64,000 nucleotides of DNA, taken from assembly GCF_004310325.1 (NCBI RefSeq), contig NZ_SIRT01000010.1, forward strand, positions 1 through 64,000, written 5' to 3'. Shown one piece after another: positions 18,082 through 27,280 of the stretch. The stretch comes from Hyunsoonleella flava. Its GTDB lineage: Bacteria; Bacteroidota; Bacteroidia; Flavobacteriales; Flavobacteriaceae. The notes below the pieces were generated by a model. That model did no database searches. It was not told the DNA's origin and saw nothing but the letters and a program-made list of their open reading frames with translations. Each line of letters opens with the position of its first letter. Within the stretch, counting starts at the first letter, position 1. Made by a program: the position numbers and the translations under genes.

Positions 18082-20304
18082 ATGAAATACATCATCGCTT
18101 TTTGCCTTACACTTTTTGTATTTAATGTACAATCGCAAAATCAACCTTGGAAAGGTAAGTTTGAGCCAATCGATAATTTGATGTCTCCCCCTAATTCTTA
18201 TAGAACAGCGAGCGGCGCTCCAGGAAAGGAATACTGGCAGCAACGTGCAGATTACAACATTAAAGCTACAATTAATGAAAAAGAAAACATTCTTTCTGGC
18301 GAAGAAACCATTACATACTACAACAATTCGCCTGATGACCTAAGCTATTTGTGGATTCAATTGGAGCAAAATGTCAATAGAAAAGAAAATGAAGATTTCG
18401 GTACAATTAATAATAGTTTAAAAGACGGTATTAACACCAGACAAATGCAGTTTTTAACCAGAGCTATTGATTTTCCAGCGGGCTACACCATAAAATATAT
18501 AAAAGATAATAACGGAAAACCTATCAAATCTCTGGTAAACAACACCATGATGAAAGTGCTTTTGGATGAACCATTAAAATCTGGCGCTTCACTCACATTT
18601 TCTATCGGATGGTCATATCCTATTACAGATAGAAGTATGTTTTTACTATCACGTGAAGGTTATGAATATTTTCCAGAGGATGATAATACGGTGTATTTAA
18701 TAGCGCATTGGTTTCCTCGAATGGCAGTATATAACGATACTGAAGGCTGGCAAAACCAACAATTTCAAAAATTAGGAGAATTTGCTTTAGAATTTGGGGA
18801 CTATAATGTTGAAATCACAGTACCAGCAGATCATGTTGTCGCATCAACTGGCGAACTTCAAAATCCAGAACATGTACTTTCAAAACAACAACGAAAACGT
18901 CTAAAAGAAGCTTCAAACTCTTTTGACAAGCCTATAATGGTCATCACTAAAGATGAAGCTATTGAAAACGAAAAAGAGAAATCTTCTAAAGAGAAAACAT
19001 GGAAATTCAGTGCTAAAAATGTTCGGGATTTTGCGTTTGCTTCCTCTAGAAAGTTCATGTGGGATGCGCAGGCCGTTAAACTACCAACCAATACTGTTAT
19101 GGCAATGTCTTTCTACCCAAAAGAGGGGCTACCTGTTTGGCAAGAGGAATCTACAAAAGCCATTATGCATGCTTTAGAAGTGTATTCGGAAGCAACGTTT
19201 GATTATCCTTATCCAGTATGTATTTCAGTAAACACCTCTAATATTGGAATGGAATTTCCAATGATTAGTTTTAATGGTGGTAGACCTAAAAATAGTAAAA
19301 TAAGCAAAAACGCCAAAGCAGGTATGATTGGGACGATTATCCACGAGGTGGGGCATAACTGGTTCCCCATGATAGTAAGTTCAGATGAGCGCAAATGGAT
19401 GTGGATGGATGAAGGTTTAAATACATTTTTACATCAACGCACAGTTGCTGAACGCTATCCAGATTTTAACAGCGTAACACCAAAAAGTATTGCTCCTTTT
19501 ATGAATGGTGATAAAAATGTATTACGACCAATAATGACAACTTCGGATAATGAATTATTTAACCAATTTGGTGCTAATTTTTACATTAAACCCACAGTGG
19601 GTTTACAAATGCTAAGAAATTCCATTGTTGGAAAAGAGCTTTTTGACGCTGCTTTTAAGGATTATGCCAACCGCTGGAAATACAAACACCCCAACCCATC
19701 AGATTTATTTAGAACCTTAGAAGATGCCACTGCAACCGATTTGGACTGGTTTTTTAGAGGTTGGTTTTTTACAACAGATAATGTAGATATGGAATTATCT
19801 AATGTAAAATGGTTTAAGGTACATGAAGAAGACAGAAATCTTGAAGACCAAACTGAAAGCACACAAGTTGCGGCCGAGGGTAATAATATCTCAGAAGCTC
19901 CTAAAGATTTTTCCAGTGGACCCGAAGTAATTAATATGGTAGAAACACCAGATAAAAGTTATGGTGGTTTTTTATCAAGAATGGATGATGACACTATCCG
20001 AAAAAAACTTTCAGGCAAGAACCTTTATGAGGTAACGATTAAAAATATTGGCGGACTTGTAATGCCTGTAACTATTGAATGGGTTTTTACTGATGGCTCT
20101 TCTGAAACAGATACACTTCCTGCACAAATTTGGCGCAGAAATGAATATGAGGTTAAAGAAGTTTTTATTAAAGAAAAAGAAGTAAAAACAGTGAACCTTG
20201 ATCCTAATTTTGAATTCGCTGACACGGATATGTCCAACAATATTTTCCCAAAATCGGAAACGGTTTCAGAATTCGATTCATTTAAGAACAAAAATGCAAA
20301 TTAG
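18082..20304 (+). CDS. M1 family zinc metallopeptidase
   Basis: This 740-residue secreted aminopeptidase-like enzyme has a signal peptide (1-18), an N-terminal beta domain and a gluzincin catalytic domain. The zinc motif is HEVGHNW (His421, Glu422, His425) with the third ligand Glu444 in WMDEGLNTF, the exact HEXXH-18-E spacing of family M1. The exopeptidase loop reads IGMEFPMISFNG where classical members have GAMEN, so specificity may differ. The C-terminal part (about 580-740) is acidic with low-complexity linkers. Candidate promoter boxes ATTG (from 18042) and TAACTTTA (18067-18074) precede it. It converges with hutG, only nine bases between stops. Confidence 0.93.
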   Translation: MKYIIAFCLTLFVFNVQSQNQPWKGKFEPIDNLMSPPNSYRTASGAPGKEYWQQRADYNIKATINEKENILSGEETITYYNNSPDDLSYLWIQLEQNVNRKENEDFGTINNSLKDGINTRQMQFLTRAIDFPAGYTIKYIKDNNGKPIKSLVNNTMMKVLLDEPLKSGASLTFSIGWSYPITDRSMFLLSREGYEYFPEDDNTVYLIAHWFPRMAVYNDTEGWQNQQFQKLGEFALEFGDYNVEITVPADHVVASTGELQNPEHVLSKQQRKRLKEASNSFDKPIMVITKDEAIENEKEKSSKEKTWKFSAKNVRDFAFASSRKFMWDAQAVKLPTNTVMAMSFYPKEGLPVWQEESTKAIMHALEVYSEATFDYPYPVCISVNTSNIGMEFPMISFNGGRPKNSKISKNAKAGMIGTIIHEVGHNWFPMIVSSDERKWMWMDEGLNTFLHQRTVAERYPDFNSVTPKSIAPFMNGDKNVLRPIMTTSDNELFNQFGANFYIKPTVGLQMLRNSIVGKELFDAAFKDYANRWKYKHPNPSDLFRTLEDATATDLDWFFRGWFFTTDNVDMELSNVKWFKVHEEDRNLEDQTESTQVAAEGNNISEAPKDFSSGPEVINMVETPDKSYGGFLSRMDDDTIRKKLSGKNLYEVTIKNIGGLVMPVTIEWVFTDGSSETDTLPAQIWRRNEYEVKEVFIKEKEVKTVNLDPNFEFADTDMSNNIFPKSETVSEFDSFKNKNAN

Positions 20305-20313
20305 CTTCTTATC

Positions 20314-21300
20314 TTAGGCATTTGAGATTATAAAGTCTATAAGTTTTGCTGCCAAACTTGCCGTTAGTGCATCCTTATCATATTTTGGATTGAGTTCGGC
20401 GATATCGCAGGAAACCATTTTCCCTGATTTAAGCAAGAATTCAAGCACCTTGTATACAAATACTGGGCTAAATCCAAAAGGCGATGGCGCACTTACGCCC
20501 GATGCATAAGCCGATGAAAAACCATCTAAATCAATGGTAATATATAGGTAATCATTATTCCTGATTATTGGCTTCAATGCGGTTTGAAGTTGAAATAAAT
20601 TCTCTTCTGAATTGTCGCAAACGTCATTAAACACAAAATTTACATTAAACCTATTGGCTATTTCAAATATTTGTTTTGTATTGGATTGCTTTTGAATACC
20701 AATTGCAAAATAATCAACAGCCTCTCCTTTGTTTTCAAACTCTTTTAGAATTTCATTGAAAGGTGTTCCTGAATTTGGTTGAGACTCCACCGGTCTTAAA
20801 TCAAAATGTGCATCAAAGTTTATAATCCCAATGCGCTTTTTTGGTAATGCTTGCCTTAAACCCATGTAGTGCGCATAGGCTATATCATGACCGCCACCCA
20901 TACCTATTGGAAAAACATCTTTATCAATTACATTGGCGATAACCAATGAGAACGCTTTTTGGCAAGACTCTAAGTCTGCATCCAAACAGTTAACATTTCC
21001 AAAATCCACTACGTCCTTATCAAAATGCAACGGCAATTTTCCTAATTTTTTACGGACTTCGTCTGGACCTCCCTTCGCGCCTGTGCGTCCAAAATTGCGT
21101 TTTACACCAGCATCACAGGCATAACCAATCAATCCAAAACTGGGTGTTTTAGAATCTTTCAAGTTCATCAAATTTGCACATCTGATATGTTGATACCAAT
21201 ATTGCGGCTCAATACCCGCAGATGTTTGTCGTCCTGTCCACAGTTTTTGTTGACCAGGTTCGTAATGTGCATTTATATTTGAAAATAGGTTATTCAACAA
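20314..21300 (-). CDS. hutG: Formimidoylglutamase
   Basis: This 328-residue ureohydrolase-fold enzyme hydrolyses N-formimidoyl-glutamate to glutamate and formamide, the last step of this hut branch. Mn-binding motifs are GGGHDIAYAH, NFDAHFDLR and TIDLDGF. No ATG occurs near the N-terminus expected for the family: the first residues are LLNNLFSNINAHYEPG from TTG codons at 21300 and 21297, and the next Met is at residue 45. The start is therefore TTG, preceded by AAAAGG as a plausible ribosome site. It overlaps hutI by 11 bases and is the distal gene of the hut operon. Confidence 0.9.
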   Translation of the reverse strand: MLNNLFSNINAHYEPGQQKLWTGRQTSAGIEPQYWYQHIRCANLMNLKDSKTPSFGLIGYACDAGVKRNFGRTGAKGGPDEVRKKLGKLPLHFDKDVVDFGNVNCLDADLESCQKAFSLVIANVIDKDVFPIGMGGGHDIAYAHYMGLRQALPKKRIGIINFDAHFDLRPVESQPNSGTPFNEILKEFENKGEAVDYFAIGIQKQSNTKQIFEIANRFNVNFVFNDVCDNSEENLFQLQTALKPIIRNNDYLYITIDLDGFSSAYASGVSAPSPFGFSPVFVYKVLEFLLKSGKMVSCDIAELNPKYDKDALTASLAAKLIDFIISNA

Positions 21301-22528
21301 CTTTACCTTTTAAGTATACATTCTCAATACAATGATTACCAAAACTATATGGCAAAAAGTTATAGGATGAAATTGGTTTAGTTACGATAAAATTTGCCAA
21401 TTTCCCTTTGGTGATAGAACCTACTTGTTTCTCTAGACCCATGGCATAGGCACCGTTTATAGTAGCTGCATTAATGGCCTCTTCTGGAGTCATCTTCATC
21501 TTTACACAGACGGATGATACTACAAAGTTCATATTCCCTGAAGGCGCAGATCCGGGATTGAAATCGGTGGCAATTGCCAATGGTAATCCTGAATCAATCA
21601 CTTTTCTAGCGGGCGTATACGGAATTCCTAAAAAATACGAGCATCCAGGTAATGCGACGGGCATGGTAGAACTATTCATTAGGACTTCAATATCTTCATC
21701 TCTCATTTCTTCTAAATGATCAACGGACAACGCCCTATATTTCACACCTACTTGTACGCCGCCTATCGCGGTAAACTGGTTGACATGAATTTTAGGAACC
21801 AATCCATGTTTTATTCCTGCCTCTAAAATCAGTGCTGTGTCTTCCACAGAAAAATATCCTGTTTCACAAAATACATCTATAAAATCGGCAAGGTTTTCAT
21901 CAGCTACCCTTGGTATCATCTCATCAATCAACCTATTGATGTATGCGCTTTTTTTGTTTTTGAACTCTTGTGGTATTGCATGCGCCCCTAAAAATGTTGC
22001 CTTAACAGGTAATGCATAATCATTATTCAACCGTTTAATTACCCGAAGCATTTTTAACTCTGCCTCTAAGTTTAAACCATAACCAGATTTAATCTCGACA
22101 GCTCCAGTACCTAATCTTATGATAGCTTCAAGTCTTTCTTTACTTTGACGATACAACTCATCTTCTGAAGTGTTTTGTAGCTGTTTTGCAGAATTTAAGA
22201 TGCCACCACCCCGTTGCGCTATTTCCTCATAGGACAATCCATTAATTCTATCTACAAATTCGGTTTCCCTGGTTCCTGCATAAACCAGATGCGTATGCGA
22301 ATCACACCACGTAGGTAATACTGTTTTTCCTGAAATATCTACAACTTCAATATCTTTTAGGTCTGGGCAATCGCTCATTTTACCATAATCAGCAATCAAT
22401 CCATTTTCAACTAGCAAAAATGCATCTTTAATAGTTGGTAAAACATTCATATCCTTTCCGCTAACAAATGAAATTGGCGTTTCCCTAACCTGTACAAGTT
22501 CCATTATATTTTTAAAAAGTGTTTGCAT
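21290..22528 (-). CDS. hutI: Imidazolonepropionase
   Basis: This 412-residue amidohydrolase-superfamily enzyme opens the ring of imidazolone propionate to give formimidoylglutamate. The metal-binding DSHTHLVYAG motif, the VEIKSGYGLNLE segment, FLGAHAIPQE and the late ATDFNPGSAP aspartate block are all present. Length is normal. Its ATG overlaps the hutU stop in a TAATG arrangement (shared base 22528) and its end overlaps hutG, so translational coupling runs through the operon. Cytoplasmic. Confidence 0.96.
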   Translation of the reverse strand: MQTLFKNIMELVQVRETPISFVSGKDMNVLPTIKDAFLLVENGLIADYGKMSDCPDLKDIEVVDISGKTVLPTWCDSHTHLVYAGTRETEFVDRINGLSYEEIAQRGGGILNSAKQLQNTSEDELYRQSKERLEAIIRLGTGAVEIKSGYGLNLEAELKMLRVIKRLNNDYALPVKATFLGAHAIPQEFKNKKSAYINRLIDEMIPRVADENLADFIDVFCETGYFSVEDTALILEAGIKHGLVPKIHVNQFTAIGGVQVGVKYRALSVDHLEEMRDEDIEVLMNSSTMPVALPGCSYFLGIPYTPARKVIDSGLPLAIATDFNPGSAPSGNMNFVVSSVCVKMKMTPEEAINAATINGAYAMGLEKQVGSITKGKLANFIVTKPISSYNFLPYSFGNHCIENVYLKGKVVE

Positions 22529-24525
22529 TAAAACAAAGATTCTAAAAGGGCATTATCTACTAAATTGGGTACTGTAACTTTTAAATTTGGCGTGCGTTCC
22601 ATTTCTCGCTTTATGGCAAAAATAGCACCTTCATTTCTAGCCCAACTTCGTCTTGCAATTCCATTATTCACATCGTAAAATAGCATATTTTGTAGTCTTT
22701 TTTCAGCTTCTTTTGTGCCATCCAATAACATTCCAAAACCACCATTTATTACTTCTCCCCAGCCAACACCACCACCGTTATGAATAGACACCCAAGTAGC
22801 ACCTCTAAAACTATCGCCAATAACATTATGCATCGCCATATCTGCGGTAAACTTACTACCATCATAAATATTTGAGGTTTCCCTAAAAGGAGAATCTGTA
22901 CCACTAACATCATGATGATCCCTTCCCAAAACAATCGGTCCGATAACACCTTTTGCAACAGCTTCATTAAACGCTAGTGCTATTTTAGCACGCCCTTCTA
23001 CATCTGCATACAAGATACGAGCCTGAGAGCCAACAACCAATTTATTTCGCTTTGCATTTTTTATCCAAGTGATGTTGTCCTGCATCTGCAATTGGATGTC
23101 TTCTGGAGCCAACTTCATTATACCTTCTAATACGCCCGCAGCTATTTCATCGGTTTTATCTAAATCCTTTTCGTTGCCACTAGTGCAAACCCACCGGAAT
23201 GGTCCAAATCCAAAATCAAAGCACATAGGACCTAAAATATCCTGCACATAAGACGGATATTTAAAATCGATCTTATTTTCTGCCATCACATCTGCCCCCG
23301 CGCGAGAAGCTTCCAATAAAAATGCATTTCCATAATCAAAAAAATAAGTGCCTTTTTTGGTGTGCTTATTTATGGCCTCGGCATGTCGCTTTAATGATGT
23401 TTGTACTTTTTGTTTGAATACTTCAGGATTGTCCTTTATCAATTTATTTGCATCCTCAAAAGTACATCCTACAGGGTAATAACCACCCGTCCATGGTATA
23501 TGAAGTGACGTTTGGTCCGAACCAACATGCACAAAAATATTAGCCTTATCAAATTGTTCCCAAACCTCAACAACGTTGCCAATATATGCTATGGAGACCA
23601 CTTCTTTTTTTGATTGCGCAATCTTTACACGGTCAATTAATTCATAAATGTCTTCTATCAAAACATCCACCCAGCCTTGTTCAAATCTTTTTCTAGCAGC
23701 CTTGGCATTTACTTCAGCACATACAGTTATACAGCCTACAATATTTCCAGCCTTTGGTTGTGCGCCACTCATCCCACCCAAACCAGAGGTTAAGAGTATT
23801 TTTCCTGCAGGTGTTTCTCCTTTGGGAAGTATTTTTCTAAAGGCATTCATCACAGTAATTGTTGTTCCGTGAACAATACCTTGTGGTCCAATGTACATGT
23901 ATGAACCCGCTGTCATTTGTCCGTATTGCGTTACACCCAATGCATTGTATTTTTCCCAATCATCAGGCTTAGAATAATTAGGAATCATCATGCCATTAGT
24001 AACTACAACTCGAGGTGCTTCTTTTGAAGATGGAAATAATCCCATGGGATGACCAGAGTACATATGAAGTGTCTGCGCATCAGACATTGTGGCCAGATAT
24101 TTCATGGTTAATAGATACTGTGCCCAATTTTGAAACACGGCTCCATTTCCGCCATAGGTAATTAATTCTTCGGGATGTTGTGCAACAGCAGGATCTAAAT
24201 TATTTTGAATCATGAGCATAATGGCCGCCGCTTGCAGTGATTTAGCAGGATATGAATCAATTGGTCTTGCATAAATTTTATAATCAGGCTTAAAGCGATA
24301 CATGTAGATACGTCCGTAAAGTTTAAGTTCCTCGGCAAATTCAGGTGCCAATTCCTCGTGCCATGCTTCTGGAAAATAGCGCAATGCATTACGGATTGCT
24401 AATTTCTTTTCGGCTTCAGACAGCACGTCCTTCCTTTTGGGCGCTCTATTAGAGTCTTTTGGAATAGGTTTTCTATTTGGTAATTTATCTGGTATACCCT
24501 GTAAAATCTGTTCTGCAAAGGTCAT
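22528..24525 (-). CDS. hutU: Urocanate hydratase, long form
   Basis: This 665-residue NAD-dependent enzyme converts urocanate to imidazolone propionate. GLGGMSGAQPKAGNI and the nearby CAEVNAKAA form the NAD-binding region, and FRWVCTSGNEKDL and HNGGGVGWGEVINGGFGM are conserved catalytic-site blocks. Common bacterial HutU is about 555 residues; this longer form resembles the Bacteroidota and eukaryotic length class and has extra N-terminal and middle segments. An upstream TTG at 24531 is in frame, but the ATG at 24525 (MTFAEQILQG), seven bases after the hutH stop, is the better start. Confidence 0.95.
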   Translation of the reverse strand: MTFAEQILQGIPDKLPNRKPIPKDSNRAPKRKDVLSEAEKKLAIRNALRYFPEAWHEELAPEFAEELKLYGRIYMYRFKPDYKIYARPIDSYPAKSLQAAAIMLMIQNNLDPAVAQHPEELITYGGNGAVFQNWAQYLLTMKYLATMSDAQTLHMYSGHPMGLFPSSKEAPRVVVTNGMMIPNYSKPDDWEKYNALGVTQYGQMTAGSYMYIGPQGIVHGTTITVMNAFRKILPKGETPAGKILLTSGLGGMSGAQPKAGNIVGCITVCAEVNAKAARKRFEQGWVDVLIEDIYELIDRVKIAQSKKEVVSIAYIGNVVEVWEQFDKANIFVHVGSDQTSLHIPWTGGYYPVGCTFEDANKLIKDNPEVFKQKVQTSLKRHAEAINKHTKKGTYFFDYGNAFLLEASRAGADVMAENKIDFKYPSYVQDILGPMCFDFGFGPFRWVCTSGNEKDLDKTDEIAAGVLEGIMKLAPEDIQLQMQDNITWIKNAKRNKLVVGSQARILYADVEGRAKIALAFNEAVAKGVIGPIVLGRDHHDVSGTDSPFRETSNIYDGSKFTADMAMHNVIGDSFRGATWVSIHNGGGVGWGEVINGGFGMLLDGTKEAEKRLQNMLFYDVNNGIARRSWARNEGAIFAIKREMERTPNLKVTVPNLVDNALLESLF

Positions 24526-24532
24526 CCTCAAT

Positions 24533-26026
24533 TTATTTTAAAATGAAAGCTTCTTGTGTTACTAATCTAATCATCATATCAATATCGTCTTTTAAAAGCC
24601 TATCGTCTTCTAATCTTTTAACGTTTGCTCTGATAATTTTGAAATTAGCCTCAATAATATCAGAAAAGGTATTTGGCCTTCTAAATTCCAAGGCCTGTGC
24701 GGCATACATTAATTCTATAGCCAATATTTTTTCTAAGTTTTCTAATATCTGATTGAACCTACGCCCAGAAATACTTCCCATGGATACATGGTCCTCCTGT
24801 CCTAATGCAGTAGGTACACTATCAGCTGAAGCTGGAAAACACAAAGATTTATTTTCCGTAACTAAAGCCGCTGTGGTATACTGCGGAATCATAAAACCAG
24901 AGTTTAACCCACCGCCTGTAGTTAATAATCGTGGCAAACCGAATTTCCCTTCCAATAATAAGTAGCAACGTCTATCCGAAATATTACCTAATTCCGATGC
25001 CGCAATTGACCCATAATCCAAGGCCATGGCCAAAGGTTGTCCGTGAAAATTACCTCCAGAAATAGCTTCTGTATCACTCAATACGATAGGGTTGTCAGTC
25101 ACCGAATTTAATTCTATTTCAGCAAGTTCTTTTAAATGGTAATAGGCATTTCTTGATGCCCCATGAACTTGCGGAATGCATCTCATTGAATAGGGGTCTT
25201 GTACACGCTCGCAATTTTCATGTGCATCTACATTTTGAGACCTGTACAGTAAAGCGAACATACGTTCTGCTACTTCTATATTTCCAGAAAACGGACGAAT
25301 TTTATGTAATTCGTCTTTAAATGGCGCTGAACTTCCTTGGTAACCTTCAATACTCATAGCACCAGCCACATCGGCTAGATCGAGAAGATACTGCATCTTT
25401 TTTAACCCAGTAACAGCATGTGCCAAAATAAACTGCGTTCCATTTATCAATGCCAAACCTTCTTTTGCTTTTAGATGAATTGGCTTTAGATGATGTGCTT
25501 TCAAAATAGATGTAGCATCTACAACCTCCTCACCTATCCAAAATTCTCCTTGTCCTATAAGTGGCAGAAATAAATGCGACAATGGTGCTAAATCTCCCGA
25601 GGCACCAACCGAACCTTGTTCTGGAACAACTGGCAGCATGTCGTTTTCAATGAAATATAGAATACGCTCAATGACCTTTAAACGAATACCCGAATACCCT
25701 TGAGATAAGGCATGCACCTTACAAATCATCATAAGCTTGGACAAGCGCTTATCAATAGGTTTTCCAACACCTACGGCATGTGTAATTAATAAGTTTTCTT
25801 GAAGCTTATTGGTTTCTTCAGTAGAAATTTTAATATCGCACAAAGGTCCAAAACCTGTATTTACTCCGTAAACTGGTGTATTGGAATTCGCCAACGCCTC
25901 TACTTTTTGTCTACATGCAGCAATACGCTTTCTTGCTTCATCAATTAGTACGCCTTGAATTTTTCCATCAGCAATACCAATTACTTTATCTACGGTCAAT
26001 GTATCTATACCATATTTAAACACCAT
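24533..26026 (-). CDS. hutH: Histidine ammonia-lyase
   Basis: This 497-residue enzyme deaminates histidine to urocanate. The Ala142-Ser143-Gly144 triad in GSVGASGDLAPLSH forms the MIO electrophile, and YGVNTGFGPL, the NGTQ block and QDPYSMRCIPQVHGASR are typical of the family. Length matches family norms. It is the first gene of the hutH-hutU-hutI-hutG operon and diverges from a LysR regulator across 83 bases, so the shared AT-rich gap should hold its promoter and operator. Confidence 0.96.
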   Translation of the reverse strand: MVFKYGIDTLTVDKVIGIADGKIQGVLIDEARKRIAACRQKVEALANSNTPVYGVNTGFGPLCDIKISTEETNKLQENLLITHAVGVGKPIDKRLSKLMMICKVHALSQGYSGIRLKVIERILYFIENDMLPVVPEQGSVGASGDLAPLSHLFLPLIGQGEFWIGEEVVDATSILKAHHLKPIHLKAKEGLALINGTQFILAHAVTGLKKMQYLLDLADVAGAMSIEGYQGSSAPFKDELHKIRPFSGNIEVAERMFALLYRSQNVDAHENCERVQDPYSMRCIPQVHGASRNAYYHLKELAEIELNSVTDNPIVLSDTEAISGGNFHGQPLAMALDYGSIAASELGNISDRRCYLLLEGKFGLPRLLTTGGGLNSGFMIPQYTTAALVTENKSLCFPASADSVPTALGQEDHVSMGSISGRRFNQILENLEKILAIELMYAAQALEFRRPNTFSDIIEANFKIIRANVKRLEDDRLLKDDIDMMIRLVTQEAFILK

Positions 26027-26109
26027 TCTTCTAAATCTTAGTGGAATATTACAAAGTTATTTCTATTTTTGATATTTAAAAAGACTATTTATATACTAAA
26101 TTGATAACT

Positions 26110-26988
26110 ATGAGTAATCAATTAGAATTGCGCCATTTTAGATATTTTTTGGCTGTCGCTGAAGAATTACATTTTAGAAAAGCTGCAGAACGCCTTTATA
26201 TTTCGCAACCTGGTTTAAGCAGGCAGATTAAACAGATGGAAGGTGATTTGGGAATTCAATTATTTGAACGCCATAATCGCAAGGTTGCCTTAACCAAAGC
26301 TGGAGTATATTTAAAGAACGAACTTAGTCTGCATTTAAAGCAGCTGGATGATATCGTAAATCATGCAAAACTGCTTCACGATGGCAAGAGGGGACAATTA
26401 AAATTAGGCTATGTAGGCTCTGCAATGCAGCAGGTTATTCCTGATTTGCTTTTGAAATATGAGAAAGAACATCCTGATGTGGTTTTTAATTTGAAAGAAA
26501 TCGATAACCAAAAACAAATTGAAGGGTTATTAAACTTTAAGATTGATATTGGTTTTGTAAGATTAGAGCATTTGCCCTCAACAATAAAATCCCAACCTGT
26601 TTTATGCGATGCGTTTTGTTTGGTGTTACCTGAAAACCATCCCATTAACAATGCAACCTTTAAAAATATAGCACAACTAAAAGACGAGTCCTTCATCCTT
26701 TTTGATCCTGAGTACAGTGCTTCATATTATGATAAGGTTTTACAGATTTTTAAAGACCATGGTTTTATGCCAACAGTTTCACATTTGACTATTCATGCCA
26801 GTTCCATTTATAAATTAGTTGAAAATAATTTTGGTATTTCTATAGTACCCAAATCATTAACGTCAAGTCATATAAAAGGCATTAAATTTATTGAATTACA
26901 TAAAATCCCTCAACGTACTGAATTATCAATGGTGTGGCACAAGGATAACCGCAATCCTATTTTGATGAGTTTTTTAGATTTAACATAA
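26110..26988 (+). CDS. LysR-family transcriptional regulator, candidate hut regulator
   Basis: This 292-residue LysR regulator has an N-terminal winged helix-turn-helix (about 1-62: LELRHFRYFLAVAEELHFRKAAERL, SQPGLSRQIKQME) and a two-lobe substrate-binding domain (about 88-290). The frame is open from a TTG at 26101, but the ATG at 26110 gives the usual short N-terminus. Its divergent placement next to hutH suggests control of histidine degradation, perhaps with urocanate as inducer. That is inference from position only, since many LysR genes flank their targets. A strong hairpin follows the stop directly. Confidence 0.92.
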   Translation: MSNQLELRHFRYFLAVAEELHFRKAAERLYISQPGLSRQIKQMEGDLGIQLFERHNRKVALTKAGVYLKNELSLHLKQLDDIVNHAKLLHDGKRGQLKLGYVGSAMQQVIPDLLLKYEKEHPDVVFNLKEIDNQKQIEGLLNFKIDIGFVRLEHLPSTIKSQPVLCDAFCLVLPENHPINNATFKNIAQLKDESFILFDPEYSASYYDKVLQIFKDHGFMPTVSHLTIHASSIYKLVENNFGISIVPKSLTSSHIKGIKFIELHKIPQRTELSMVWHKDNRNPILMSFLDLT

Positions 26989-27019
26989 AAAAATCCATGA
27001 TTAAAATCATGGATTTTTT
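26989..27019. terminator. Bidirectional terminator after the LysR gene
   Basis: AAAAATCCATGA (26989-27000) pairs perfectly with TCATGGATTTTT (27007-27018) across a six-base loop. It has T runs on both strands, so it can end transcripts from either side. It follows the LysR stop at once. Confidence 0.88.
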
Positions 27020-27123
27020 ATTCCGATTTCTTGACCTAAAATCGTACTTCTAACTAACTCAAACTAAACTAATCTACTTATATGAAAAAAACTCTTTCAA
27101 GCAATTTATTTCCCTTTTGTTTT

Positions 27124-27170
27124 ACAAAGATAACACTAGGTTTTGATATATTTTTATTTATCTTTTTTAT
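27124..27170 (-). promoter_or_regulatory. Orphan copy of the icd promoter region (47-bp imperfect repeat)
   Basis: This stretch matches 28816-28862, the icd promoter region, including an identical TTTTGATATATTTTTAT (27141-27157 and 28833-28849). On the minus strand it carries TATCTTTG (complement of 27125-27132), a TAnnTTTG box. No protein gene lies downstream on that strand. The next signal is the hairpin terminator at 26989-27018, so a transcript of about 130 bases is possible. The plus strand has only a 30-codon ATG frame (27082-27174) that I do not support as a gene. Confidence 0.45.
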
Positions 27171-27206
27171 GTAATACATAATATTTTTTTATGATAAAGC
27201 ACAAAG

Positions 27207-27234
27207 AAAAACCCATGATTTCTCATGGGTTTTG
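27207..27234 (-). terminator. Rho-independent terminator of icd
   Basis: AAAACCCATGA (27208-27218) pairs with TCATGGGTTTT (27223-27233), a four-base loop between them. Followed on the minus strand by a T-rich tail, 47 bases past the icd stop. Confidence 0.82.
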
Positions 27235-27280
27235 GCGACAATTTCAAACTATTAACTAAACTAACCAAAAACTAAATTTG

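Noticed and set aside
26027-26109. T-N11-A LysR site between hutH and the LysR gene
   Set aside because: Several T-N11-A matches can be drawn in this very AT-rich stretch, so none is specific.
27082-27174. 30-codon ATG frame (MKKTLSSNLFPF..)
   Set aside because: It is short and AT-rich, lacks a clear ribosome site and overlaps the repeated icd promoter block; no family is recognisable.
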